This document shows positions 25,655 to 34,070 of a stretch of DNA of 64,000 nucleotides, in pieces. Positions within the stretch are counted from its first letter, which is position 1, and every line of letters begins with the position of its first letter. Source of the stretch: Spirochaetales bacterium (GTDB lineage: Bacteria > Spirochaetota > Spirochaetia > SZUA-6); the NCBI GenBank assembly GCA_027021365.1, contig JALUUM010000007.1, forward strand, positions 124,001 through 188,000. Reading direction: 5' to 3'. The notes beneath the pieces are model-generated. The model made no database searches and was not told the origin of the DNA. It saw only the letters and a program-made list of their open reading frames with translations. A program made the position numbers and the translations under genes.

Positions 25655-26968
25655 TTACTTTATCAGGCTATGTCTCAATTTCAGTGCAATTATCCTTCTT
25701 ACACTTTCATCTATAAGATCAAGGCTGATTTTTCCCTCCCGGTACATGGCTAAAACCCTTTTTTCCAGATCCAACACATCGTATTTCGAGTTGACCAGAA
25801 TGATATCCACACCGGCAAGGATGGTCTTTTTTAGTATATCATCTATCGAATTGTTACCGGTAAGGGCACCCATGTCGATTGCATCAGAAATGACAACTCC
25901 CTTGAAACCGAGTTTTTCTCTGAGTATCCCCTTCAATATTTTTTTTGACATTGTTACAGGATTGTCAGGGTCGATCTTCCTGTAGAGAATATGAGCAGTC
26001 ATCAATGCCTCGGCCCCGTACTGTATTGCAGTCTTGAAGGGAATGATATCCCTGGAAAAGAGGGTTTCTTCGGAGATATCCACGACGGGAAGTTTCTTGT
26101 GGGAATCAATCCTCGAAACTCCATGGCCGGGAAAATGCTTTATCACGGGAATTATTCCAGCCTCGGTGGCCCCGAAAATGTAGAATACTCCGAAACGTGA
26201 GACATTTTCGATGTTATCACCCATCGACCTGTCCCCGATGATACTGTCATCTGCTCTTCCGTAGAGGTCGAGAACAGGGGCAAAATTCATGTTACAGCCT
26301 ATGCTGGAAAGTTCTTTTCCCGTAATATAGCCGACTGCCTCGACGAAGTAGGGATCGCCATATTCTCCCCAGTAATGGGCTGCGGGGAATCTGGTGAATT
26401 CGGGAAACTTTATCCTCTCTACTCTTCCGCCTTCCTGATCTACACCTACGAACAGTTCTATGGGTGGGTCATTGCTTCTTGCAAGCTGCTGCATCCTGGA
26501 GATAAAGGCTGACAGCTGATCCCTGCTCTCTATGTTATGCCTGTTAAGTATAACTCCCCCTATATATCCCTCCTTTATCAGCCTTTCTATATCTCCATTT
26601 ACGAACCTTCCCTTAACCCAGGTAATGAAGAGCTGGCCTATCTTTTGCCTTATGCTCATTCTTTTGAGGTAACTCTCGATCATTACATTGGTAATCCTGG
26701 GTATCTCTCTCTTAACGGGAAATTTTCCCTTCATACCCTGTGGTTTTTCCTTTTCTATGGAGACCTCCGGTAGGGATGTTTCCGGCTGCGGTGCCGGTTT
26801 TTCGCCGGGTTGTTCCGCACCCTTCTTCATTTCCCTTTCCTGTTTTGGTTCCCCCGTTGTCGGAATTTCACCTGTCGGCATTTCACCTGCCATTTTTCCC
26901 GCAGGTGGTGTCTTGCATGAAAAAAGAAGAGTTACTACTGCCAAAGGAATAATGATAGACTTCCACAT
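25655..26968 (-). CDS. Lipoprotein beta-N-acetylhexosaminidase-like GH3 enzyme (NagZ type)
   Basis: A 437-residue protein. The lipobox LLFSC puts the acylated Cys at about 18, followed by a Pro/Gly/Glu linker to about 75. The GH3 domain has KHFPGHGVSRIDSHKKLP, whose Asp-His pair is the acid/base dyad of NagZ-type enzymes, and VVISDAIDMGAL with the nucleophile Asp. It probably trims GlcNAc from peptidoglycan fragments or glycans in the periplasm. The start is only ten bases from the 3' end of tRNA-Ala on the same strand, and no SD is present, so the mRNA may be released by tRNA 3' processing. Confidence 0.88.
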   Translation of the reverse strand: MWKSIIIPLAVVTLLFSCKTPPAGKMAGEMPTGEIPTTGEPKQEREMKKGAEQPGEKPAPQPETSLPEVSIEKEKPQGMKGKFPVKREIPRITNVMIESYLKRMSIRQKIGQLFITWVKGRFVNGDIERLIKEGYIGGVILNRHNIESRDQLSAFISRMQQLARSNDPPIELFVGVDQEGGRVERIKFPEFTRFPAAHYWGEYGDPYFVEAVGYITGKELSSIGCNMNFAPVLDLYGRADDSIIGDRSMGDNIENVSRFGVFYIFGATEAGIIPVIKHFPGHGVSRIDSHKKLPVVDISEETLFSRDIIPFKTAIQYGAEALMTAHILYRKIDPDNPVTMSKKILKGILREKLGFKGVVISDAIDMGALTGNNSIDDILKKTILAGVDIILVNSKYDVLDLEKRVLAMYREGKISLDLIDESVRRIIALKLRHSLIK

Positions 26969-26978
26969 ATTTTAATGA

Positions 26979-27051
26979 TGGAGGATAGGGGACTCGAACC
27001 CCTGACCTATAGATTGCGAACCTATCGCTCTACCACCTGAGCTAATCCCCC
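26979..27051 (-). tRNA. tRNA-Ala (anticodon CGC)
   Basis: A 73-base cloverleaf read on the minus strand. Acceptor GGGGGAT/ATCCTCC includes the G3-U70 pair that marks alanine tRNAs. D stem is GCTC/GAGC, anticodon loop TTCGCAA gives CGC (codon GCG), and the T arm is AGGGG-TTCGAGT-CCCCT. Discriminator A; CCA is not encoded. Confidence 0.95.
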
Positions 27052-27306
27052 TAAGCAACAGGGAATATCAATATATACCCTGAGTTTCAATAATAACAAT
27101 CAAGGCAGATTATGGCAATGCTTACATGTTTCAGGGATTATGGATTGGATCGAGCCCCATTCAGTTTGTGTGAACCACATGGCATATGTGAGTATGGCAA
27201 TACGAGCCATGCCGTGTGAGTCATGCCGCTCATGCCCTTTGTGCTTTTCATTGCCTTTCTCATTGGGCCTTTTATTGTGCTTATTATGCGTGCAGGAGGG
27301 CTTCCC
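27052..27306. other. Gene-free stretch with a short imperfect tandem repeat
   Basis: Between the MBL gene and tRNA-Ala. Three imperfect 14-base units lie at 27187-27228 (TGTGAGTATGGCAA, TACGAGCCATGCCG, TGTGAGTCATGCCG), and a partial fourth runs to 27237. T-rich sequence follows to the MBL stop. I see no credible gene; a 69-codon Cys-rich frame here has no SD and runs into the MBL gene antisense. Confidence 0.5.
27072..27099 (-). promoter_or_regulatory. Probable promoter of tRNA-Ala and the GH3 gene
   Basis: On the minus strand TTGTTA (27099-27094), a 16-base spacer and TATATA (27077-27072). The start would be near 27065, about 14 bases before the tRNA. Confidence 0.45.
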
Positions 27307-28233
27307 TCATATCTCGAGCGTCATGCCCTCGCGGGCAATATCGAGTTGAAGGTCGGTCTTGTTCTCGATGGCCTTTCTGTACTTGATTAGCAACTCATCG
27401 AGTTGATCATCTCTTCTCATCGGATCATGATGAAATAGGAGGAGCTTCTTCACCCCGGCTTTGTGCGCCGAATTTATAGCCCACTCGAAGGAGGAATGTC
27501 CCCAACCCAGCTTTGAATCAAGATACTCCCTATGAGTATACTGTGCATCATGAACGAGCAAATCGGCTCCCTTAAAGAATTCAAGCATCTTTTCATTTTC
27601 TTCCCTGGCGACAGCTTCCCCCTCTTTCACCGCAGCTTCATCGTAACCCGGATCGGACGGGTCCATATCGAATACATTCCTGAAAGGTTCAGTATCATAG
27701 GCTGTCACAAGCACCTTTCCTTGGTATTCAAAGCGATAGCCCAGATCCAGGATCGGATGGTTAAGGTACTTCGTCCTCAATTTTATCCCGTTTCCGAGTT
27801 CCTGCTCACTCTCCTTTAGCTCCATGTACTCTATCTTTGCAGCCAACTCACTCTGTCTTACGGGGAAATATCTGTACCTCAACTGATCTCCGACTATTCT
27901 GTCCAGAGTATCCTCCTCGTATGTGACAGGTCCGAAGATTTTCAACTTTGAGCCTGGTATGTATATGGGTGTAAAAAAGGGAAATCCCATTATATGATCC
28001 CAGTGCGTATGGGTAAGAAATATCTCCGTTTCAATGGGTCCCTTCTTCAAATCTTCACTGACAAGCTTGTTTCCCAGTTCCCTTATACCGGAACCGGCAT
28101 CGATTATTACCAGTTTGTTCTCCTCGCCGAATCTCAATTCTAGACATGCGGTATTTCCACCATACTTCACAGTATTCGGACCGGGGCACGGAATAGAACC
28201 TCTTACTCCCCAGAATGTCAATTTGATTGCCAT
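27307..28233 (-). CDS. MBL-fold metallo-hydrolase (PhnP/phosphodiesterase-like)
   Basis: I prefer ATG 28233 (308 residues) over the in-frame TTG two codons earlier. The start FWGVRGSIPCPGPNTVKYGG is typical of the COG1235 branch. The metal motif is THTHWDHIMGFPFF (about 75-88), with further ligands in NHP (about 160), TAYDTE (about 180) and FHHDP near the C-terminus. Members are phosphodiesterases or cyclic-nucleotide hydrolases; the substrate is not readable. It is last in a run LamG/Fn3 - TPR - HDOD - MBL, which looks like one operon with signalling content. Confidence 0.85.
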   Translation of the reverse strand: MAIKLTFWGVRGSIPCPGPNTVKYGGNTACLELRFGEENKLVIIDAGSGIRELGNKLVSEDLKKGPIETEIFLTHTHWDHIMGFPFFTPIYIPGSKLKIFGPVTYEEDTLDRIVGDQLRYRYFPVRQSELAAKIEYMELKESEQELGNGIKLRTKYLNHPILDLGYRFEYQGKVLVTAYDTEPFRNVFDMDPSDPGYDEAAVKEGEAVAREENEKMLEFFKGADLLVHDAQYTHREYLDSKLGWGHSSFEWAINSAHKAGVKKLLLFHHDPMRRDDQLDELLIKYRKAIENKTDLQLDIAREGMTLEI

Positions 28234-28287
28234 TGCCAACGTTCCTCTCTGTATCTAACTGTATCCGGCCTTGCTGCCATACGCAGC

Positions 28288-29157
28288 TCAACCGGCAACT
28301 CTAAGAAAAATCTGCGCTTTATCAATTTCAGAGTTTACCTCATCCTCTATCTCTTCCAGATATTCCCAGTCTATTCCAAGATACTTGAATATCTCGGGGG
28401 CGAGTTTTTCCGGATACCTGTCTCCTGAAAAACCTATCTCATAGGTATTGGCAAAGGTGTTGGAAGCCACAACGGTGTACAGGATATCCTTGTTTTCTCC
28501 CTCGTAGTCCATCACATTATGATGAAAATAAACAGAGTCTTCAATATCCTTACCGAGTTTCCAGCTCTCGATGATAAGCTTTCCAACCTCTGCATGGTTA
28601 ACCTCGAGAAGGCGACTTTCAGATTGATAAAGAGGAATATGTTCCTTATCGGTAAGTGATATGGCCTCTACATATTCAGTGGAAAGTTTATTGTTGAGGG
28701 GTATCTTTCCCAGATCGTGAAGCAGACCGGCTACAAAATATTCCTCCAGAAGCGTCTTATCTACATTGCGGTATTTTGCAATTATCTTTGCAGTGACTCC
28801 CACCCCGATCGAATGACGCCAGAAGCCATCCATGTTTATCGCCTGAAAATTTTTCTTGTTGCCAAGTGTACCGAGAATAGCTGTACTTATTGCAAGATTC
28901 TTTACCGTATTTATTCCCAGCATAATTATTGCTCTGACTAGAGATGTTATCTGATTGGGAAGAGAATAATAAGCCGAGTTTATCAGTTTCATTACCTTCC
29001 CCATCAGTACCGGATCCAGGCTGATAACCTGGTTCAAGTCGGAGGGAGACGTTTTAGGGTCGTTGCAAATCTCCAGTATCTTCGAAACGGTCGTCGGTAA
29101 GCTCGGCATCTTGCTTATGTATGCCTTTATCATTGCAAGTATCTTGTCCTTTTCCAT
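28288..29157 (-). CDS. HDOD-domain protein
   Basis: A 289-residue protein in which the HDOD domain fills most of the length (about 10-210). It has the opening ISKMPSLPTTVSKILEICND and the core LINSAYYSLPNQITSLVRAI. HDOD proteins are non-catalytic relatives of HD hydrolases that act in regulation. A true HD residue pair is present in GLLHDLGKIPLN, so residual HD function cannot be ruled out. It starts two bases after the stop of the giant TPR gene. Confidence 0.85.
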   Translation of the reverse strand: MEKDKILAMIKAYISKMPSLPTTVSKILEICNDPKTSPSDLNQVISLDPVLMGKVMKLINSAYYSLPNQITSLVRAIIMLGINTVKNLAISTAILGTLGNKKNFQAINMDGFWRHSIGVGVTAKIIAKYRNVDKTLLEEYFVAGLLHDLGKIPLNNKLSTEYVEAISLTDKEHIPLYQSESRLLEVNHAEVGKLIIESWKLGKDIEDSVYFHHNVMDYEGENKDILYTVVASNTFANTYEIGFSGDRYPEKLAPEIFKYLGIDWEYLEEIEDEVNSEIDKAQIFLRVAG

Positions 29158-29159
29158 AT

Positions 29160-32100
29160 CTACCTCATTTCTTTGATTCTATTGACTATTCTTTCCATCT
29201 TGTTCTTTATTACACCTGCCAATGTTTTGTCAGGATGATACATGGCAAGTTTTTCCAAATAGGCGAATGTCGCCCCTATTTTCTCTCTGTTAATCACTGC
29301 CGGACCCTTTGCTTCGATTCCCTTGAACCTGTTTTCTATCCTTCTTCTGAGTCCCGGTTTTCCGGCCAACTTCGACCTCAGGTATTCCATCTTAAGCCTT
29401 TCCTCGCTCTTAAGAAAATCCCTCCGCTTGCCATTTGGTAAATAATTTGACAGTTTTGCAAGGTAGTCAAGCAGGCGTTTCGAAGTTTCGGGAAAGGGTT
29501 CCTTCGGTTTTCTTTCAGCTTCTTTGGTTCCTCCTGCTCCTTTTGAAGGTATGGCCTTCTGGGGAATCTCTTTATTGCCCTCAAGATGGCCCTCAGGTTC
29601 GCTTTCAGGCACTTTAGGTGAATCGGGGGATTCTTCAGCTGTTTCCAACCTCCTTCCTCTTCCTTCTTCCCTATCACCTTCCGCTTCTTCCCCTGCTTTA
29701 TCCATGTTTTCCAGGCTTTCCTTCACCCCGTTGAGATAATCTTTCAACTCCTCACGAATCTCCTCGGCACTCTTCTGTTCCTCGGCCTCCTCTGTCCCAG
29801 AGATTTCTTCCCCGGCCTCTCCTTCTTTTCCGACCTCTTCTAGTGTTCCTTCACCTTCGACCTCTCCGGCTTCCCCGCCTTCCTCTACTTCTTCCAGTTC
29901 TTCGAGCTCTTCGAGTTCGAGGGGTTCTTCCTCCCCTTCTACAAGTTTTATCTCTTCGGCTTCCCCTATTTCCTCAAGTTCTTCTTCCTCTCCGCCTTCT
30001 TCCTCCACATCCGATTCATCCAGATACGAGGGTATCCCTTCTTCCCCCTCCTCACCAAACTCTTCTCCCACAAGTTCTCTCTCTGCAGCCAGTTCGCTGC
30101 CGGCTTCAATTTCCACTTCCCCGGATGGTTCTCCAAGGTAAGTTTCTTCCGGGAAACGTCCCGGTGCGGTTTCTTCCCTCCTCATCTCAGTAGGTGGCGA
30201 ATACATGACAGGCATCGGAACTATCCTTGGCTTTTCCTCTAGTTTTTCCTCTATCTTTTCTTCAAGCTTTTTGCCTATGTCTTCGATTTCACGGGAGAGC
30301 TTTTCCACCATGTCTCTCTGAGCCTTCACCGACTCCCTCAAGGATTCGGCTAGGACCTCTCCGCCAGCGGGAAATTGTCTTTCACCGTGCAGTTGTTTCT
30401 CTTTTCCCTTACTACCGGCCGATTCACCGGGAGATTTTTCAGTTTCCCCTCCTGGAACCTCTGCTCTTTCGGCTTCTCTTTTCCCGGTTTCACCCTCACC
30501 CTCTCCGGCAAGACCTTCCCCTTCTCTCTTGCTCTTCTCCTCCTCCGCTGCAAACTGGGGTGGGAGTTTGAACTCCTTCCAGTTCGGATTCTCCTCGTAG
30601 AGCTGTTCGTCTTCCAGGAGGTTCATCAATGAAGGTGCCCTCTCGTCGCTTATCTCGACGACCTCTTCTTCCTCCGCCTCGGGTATCTCCTCTTCCTCTT
30701 CCAGGCGCAGCTCTTCCTCTTCTTCCTCTATGGCCAGAACGGGTTCGTTACCACCAATACTTATTATGGGAACCTCTTCCTCCTCCTGAACATACTCCTC
30801 TCCCCCCATCATGGAATAGCTCACCCCTCCCTCAGCCTCATGTGGGGCAATATCCGTTTTAACCTCTTTCAACTTCTCGAGAATCATTTTCCTCTCTTCC
30901 CTGAAGTCCCTCTCGTATTCCCTTATTGTTTCCTCATACAATTTCAGGGAATCCTCTATCTTTTCAAACTGATCGATACTGGCATCGACGCCCTGAATAT
31001 TTATCAATTTTTCAAATACCTCAACAGCCTTCTCAGTTTCACCTCTGCTCCGGTATATCAAACCGAGCCTCTTGTAAAGTTCCGGATTATTTGGCTCCCT
31101 CGATATGAGATCCTCGAAAACCTGCGCCGCATGCTTGTACAGACCCTGTTCATAGTAGAGATCTCCCAGCATGATCCAGGCATCCATGTTTTCAGGCGTG
31201 CGCTCTATCACCTTCTTAATCTCAGCCTCTGCCTCTTTATACTTCTCCTTGTCCTTCAGGATGAGGGCAATGTCCAGTGCATATTCAACACTGTCAGGTT
31301 CTACCTTCTTTAGTCTCTCATAGTACTCTTCCGCCTTGTCTTTTTCTCCCCGCTGGTAGTAGATGCTTCCCAGGGCTCTCAAGGCACTCCCATTCTCCGG
31401 CTCTTTGGAAAGAATATACTGATACTGTTCTATTGCATCATCATAGCGCTCGAGAAGTCTGTAGAGCCCTGCAAGTTTCAGCCGCACTTCCAGATCTTCG
31501 TGGTTGAGTTTCGATATCCGTTCAAACTCTTCCAAAGCCTCGGAATATGCACCCTGGGATTCGAAGATAGTTGTAAGGTTCGCTGCCGCTCTCGTATACC
31601 TGGGATCTAACTTCAGTGCCTCTCTGTAGTACGGGATAGCCTCGTCACTGTGTCCCTGCTCCATCAGGGCGACACCAAGATTGTTCCTTGCTTTGATATT
31701 TTTCGGGTCTATCCTGAGTATCTTCTTGAAAATCTCGATTGCCTCGTCATAGAATCCCAGATTGATATTTGCCACGCCAAGATTGTTCAGTGCATCAATC
31801 CACCCCGGCTTGACTCTTACAGCCCTTTCAAACAGATCGCGCGCCTCCTTCGCTGATCCTTCCCGCAGAAGAATTACACCAAGATTGTAGAGAATCCTGG
31901 GCTGGTTGGGATCGACCTCCAAGCCTCTCCTGTATACGGCAACCGCTTCCCTTTCGTTTCCCAGTTCTTCAAAAAGAACACCGAGGTTGTTATAGGCCGG
32001 AACAAATTCCGGATCGATCTTTATGGCATTCTTGAATGCCGTTATTGCATTGGGATAGTCACCCTTGGCTTTGTACACATTTCCCAGGTTGTAGTATATG

Positions 32101-32426
32101 TCCGTGTTTCTCGGATCATGTTTCAGTGCCTCGAGAAAATAGGCAACAGCCTCACCTGATCTCCCCGAATTTTTTATAACCACCCCGAGGTTGTTATACG
32201 CCTCGGAGTAATCGGGCTTAAGTTTGATCGCACTCTCGAATTCTTCTATTGCTTCTTTGAAGTTACCTTTCCTCTGAAGAACATTACCAAGAAAATTGTG
32301 TGCAACATAGGAATCGGGATTTTCCTCGAGATATTTGCGAAGAAGGTTTTCCGCCAGTTCGAGATCACCCATTCTGAATGCAGTTACTACCCGTTGCAGG
32401 GCATCCTTTTTCGTCAGAACCATCAT
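29160..32426 (-). CDS. Large TPR protein with acidic linker
   Basis: A 1088-residue protein with no signal peptide. About 12-14 tetratricopeptide repeats cover residues 5-490, with canonical units such as AYNNLGVVIKNSGRSGEAVA and YYNLGNVYKAKGDYPNAI. A very Glu-rich, low-complexity region follows (about 540-960), interrupted by one helical stretch (about 710-745). A basic C-terminal part (about 1000-1088, RRDFLKSEERLKMEYLRSKL) completes it. Likely a cytoplasmic scaffold. The ATG overlaps the stop of the LamG/Fn3 gene (ATGA). A second in-frame ATG follows immediately. Confidence 0.85.
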   Translation of the reverse strand: MMVLTKKDALQRVVTAFRMGDLELAENLLRKYLEENPDSYVAHNFLGNVLQRKGNFKEAIEEFESAIKLKPDYSEAYNNLGVVIKNSGRSGEAVAYFLEALKHDPRNTDIYYNLGNVYKAKGDYPNAITAFKNAIKIDPEFVPAYNNLGVLFEELGNEREAVAVYRRGLEVDPNQPRILYNLGVILLREGSAKEARDLFERAVRVKPGWIDALNNLGVANINLGFYDEAIEIFKKILRIDPKNIKARNNLGVALMEQGHSDEAIPYYREALKLDPRYTRAAANLTTIFESQGAYSEALEEFERISKLNHEDLEVRLKLAGLYRLLERYDDAIEQYQYILSKEPENGSALRALGSIYYQRGEKDKAEEYYERLKKVEPDSVEYALDIALILKDKEKYKEAEAEIKKVIERTPENMDAWIMLGDLYYEQGLYKHAAQVFEDLISREPNNPELYKRLGLIYRSRGETEKAVEVFEKLINIQGVDASIDQFEKIEDSLKLYEETIREYERDFREERKMILEKLKEVKTDIAPHEAEGGVSYSMMGGEEYVQEEEEVPIISIGGNEPVLAIEEEEEELRLEEEEEIPEAEEEEVVEISDERAPSLMNLLEDEQLYEENPNWKEFKLPPQFAAEEEKSKREGEGLAGEGEGETGKREAERAEVPGGETEKSPGESAGSKGKEKQLHGERQFPAGGEVLAESLRESVKAQRDMVEKLSREIEDIGKKLEEKIEEKLEEKPRIVPMPVMYSPPTEMRREETAPGRFPEETYLGEPSGEVEIEAGSELAAERELVGEEFGEEGEEGIPSYLDESDVEEEGGEEEELEEIGEAEEIKLVEGEEEPLELEELEELEEVEEGGEAGEVEGEGTLEEVGKEGEAGEEISGTEEAEEQKSAEEIREELKDYLNGVKESLENMDKAGEEAEGDREEGRGRRLETAEESPDSPKVPESEPEGHLEGNKEIPQKAIPSKGAGGTKEAERKPKEPFPETSKRLLDYLAKLSNYLPNGKRRDFLKSEERLKMEYLRSKLAGKPGLRRRIENRFKGIEAKGPAVINREKIGATFAYLEKLAMYHPDKTLAGVIKNKMERIVNRIKEMR

Positions 32427-33979
32427 TTGTAAATCTCCGAAGGCCTTGCCGTAACTTCATTAGAGAAAGCACTTCTGTGAGGCGGTTTTGAAGAATCATA
32501 GGTTACAACGGCAAAGGAGTACAATCTTCCGTTTACAAGGCCCGTTATCGTGAAATGATCAACCTTGCCCACATCTATTGGAGATTTTCCCTTGTCACTA
32601 TCAACTCCCAGGTAATTCCCCGGTTCATCACCGTAGTAGACAAGGTAACCTGCCACATCTTCCTCATTTACAGGTTCCCAGTATAGGGTTATCGACCGAT
32701 CGCCGGGTTCCGCATATACGGAAGACGGGGGTGCCGGAGGAAGATCCGGTTCGTAAAAAACATGAATTTCGGACAAGACCGGACTTAAACTCCGCTTTCC
32801 GTTTGGGAAAAGCTCTGCCCTCAACTGCAAGTATCTTCCCCTCTCTGAAACAGGGAGCCTTTGGCCAGGTACAAAGCGTTTCCACTTTCCGGATAGATCA
32901 TTCGACATATAGGCACGGTCAGACAACCTATAATAGAAGTATATGGCAGAATCTTCCGGTTGGTCATATACAGCTGTTATCCTCTTCAACCTCGTTCCCG
33001 AATACTTGAAATCTATTATACCACTAATCCACTTACCTGACTGATTCAAATACCTCTTTAACCTTGGTCTCTCCACTTTTTTTCTCGAAAATCTCACTTC
33101 GTCCATGAATCCCGTGTAGTTTCCTCCAAGAACCACAGGAGAAGAGCTTGCTTCACCGGTAACGGGAAGGTAGATATCACCTCCCTCCTCGCCGGTTGAA
33201 GTGGCATATTGAATATCTTCGATCCTCCCGTTTACCAGATATTCCAGCATTCCCCTTTTGGAATCGAACCTTATAAGGTGATGACTCCACTCTCTTGGTA
33301 TCAGTCCGGTAAGACCCTTGAGTGTAACACTACCGAGGAACTTTCCCTCGCCCTCAGGCAAGTGGAAGAAATTCCTGAAATTCCATCTCAACCTCCTGTC
33401 GCTTACAGAACAGAGAAGACTCTGTGTAATAAAACGGGATCCCGTCTTTAATGTATCATGCCATTCCAGAATCTCCTCGCCATCGGACAACTGTGCGGGA
33501 TAAATCCAGAACTCCAGTGTAAAATCGTTCCACACCGTTCTGGGGAAGAACAGAGAACCTCTCTCCGGAATAAAACCCAACCCCCCTCTTTCGGAAAAAA
33601 ATGCTGCACTACCGCTGCCATACACCTTGTACCTGTTAGATAGTATCGTCACAGAAGAACCTTTTCCTCCTGAGACCTTGGATGAATTACTCAGAAGCAT
33701 CGATAGTCTGTAATGCCCGGAAGAATCATATGGTTCTTCACTATTGAAATGAACAAGAAGATCCGTATCTTCGGACACAGTATACTCGGCATCTTTGAGA
33801 ATAATATCCTTGAATCCTTGCCTGCCATCGATCAGTTTAAGATTCTCAAGCCTGTTAATCGATTTCCACTTATCACTACGGCCCAATGTAACCACTCTAT
33901 CGAAGGCATACGGGACCGGAACACCAGACAGCACAAAGAGTATTAGGGAAACTACCCAAATGCGTCTATTTTTTTTCAT
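32423..33979 (-). CDS. Secreted LamG-like / fibronectin type III protein
   Basis: A 518-residue protein with a signal peptide (about 1-25, ending PYA). A concanavalin/LamG-type jelly roll spans about 70-300 (TVWNDFTLEFWIYPAQL, WSHHLIRFDS, FMDEVRFSRK). A second beta domain and a C-terminal Fn3 domain (about 415-515: PPAPPSSVYAEPGDRSITL, DVAGYLVYYG) follow. No catalytic signature is seen. It is probably a cell-surface or periplasmic binding protein. It is the first gene of the operon with the TPR, HDOD and MBL genes and is divergent from uvrC. Confidence 0.8.
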   Translation of the reverse strand: MKKNRRIWVVSLILFVLSGVPVPYAFDRVVTLGRSDKWKSINRLENLKLIDGRQGFKDIILKDAEYTVSEDTDLLVHFNSEEPYDSSGHYRLSMLLSNSSKVSGGKGSSVTILSNRYKVYGSGSAAFFSERGGLGFIPERGSLFFPRTVWNDFTLEFWIYPAQLSDGEEILEWHDTLKTGSRFITQSLLCSVSDRRLRWNFRNFFHLPEGEGKFLGSVTLKGLTGLIPREWSHHLIRFDSKRGMLEYLVNGRIEDIQYATSTGEEGGDIYLPVTGEASSSPVVLGGNYTGFMDEVRFSRKKVERPRLKRYLNQSGKWISGIIDFKYSGTRLKRITAVYDQPEDSAIYFYYRLSDRAYMSNDLSGKWKRFVPGQRLPVSERGRYLQLRAELFPNGKRSLSPVLSEIHVFYEPDLPPAPPSSVYAEPGDRSITLYWEPVNEEDVAGYLVYYGDEPGNYLGVDSDKGKSPIDVGKVDHFTITGLVNGRLYSFAVVTYDSSKPPHRSAFSNEVTARPSEIYK

Positions 33980-34070
33980 ACATTACTAATATAATCGGCA
34001 GAAAGATTATTTTCCACTGGGATATTTCCACTCAACATAAAGATGATTATATTTTATTAAAATTACGGTA

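Noticed and set aside
27140..27349. Cys-rich 69-codon frame on the plus strand
   Set aside because: No SD, low-complexity repeats, and its end lies antisense in the MBL gene.
29843..30193. Pro/Leu-rich frames on the plus strand over the TPR gene
   Set aside because: They are the complement of the Glu-rich coding segment (GAG/GAA read as CTC/TTC).
33980..34070. LexA-binding box before uvrC
   Set aside because: A TTCCACT direct repeat is present, but no palindrome matching known LexA sites.
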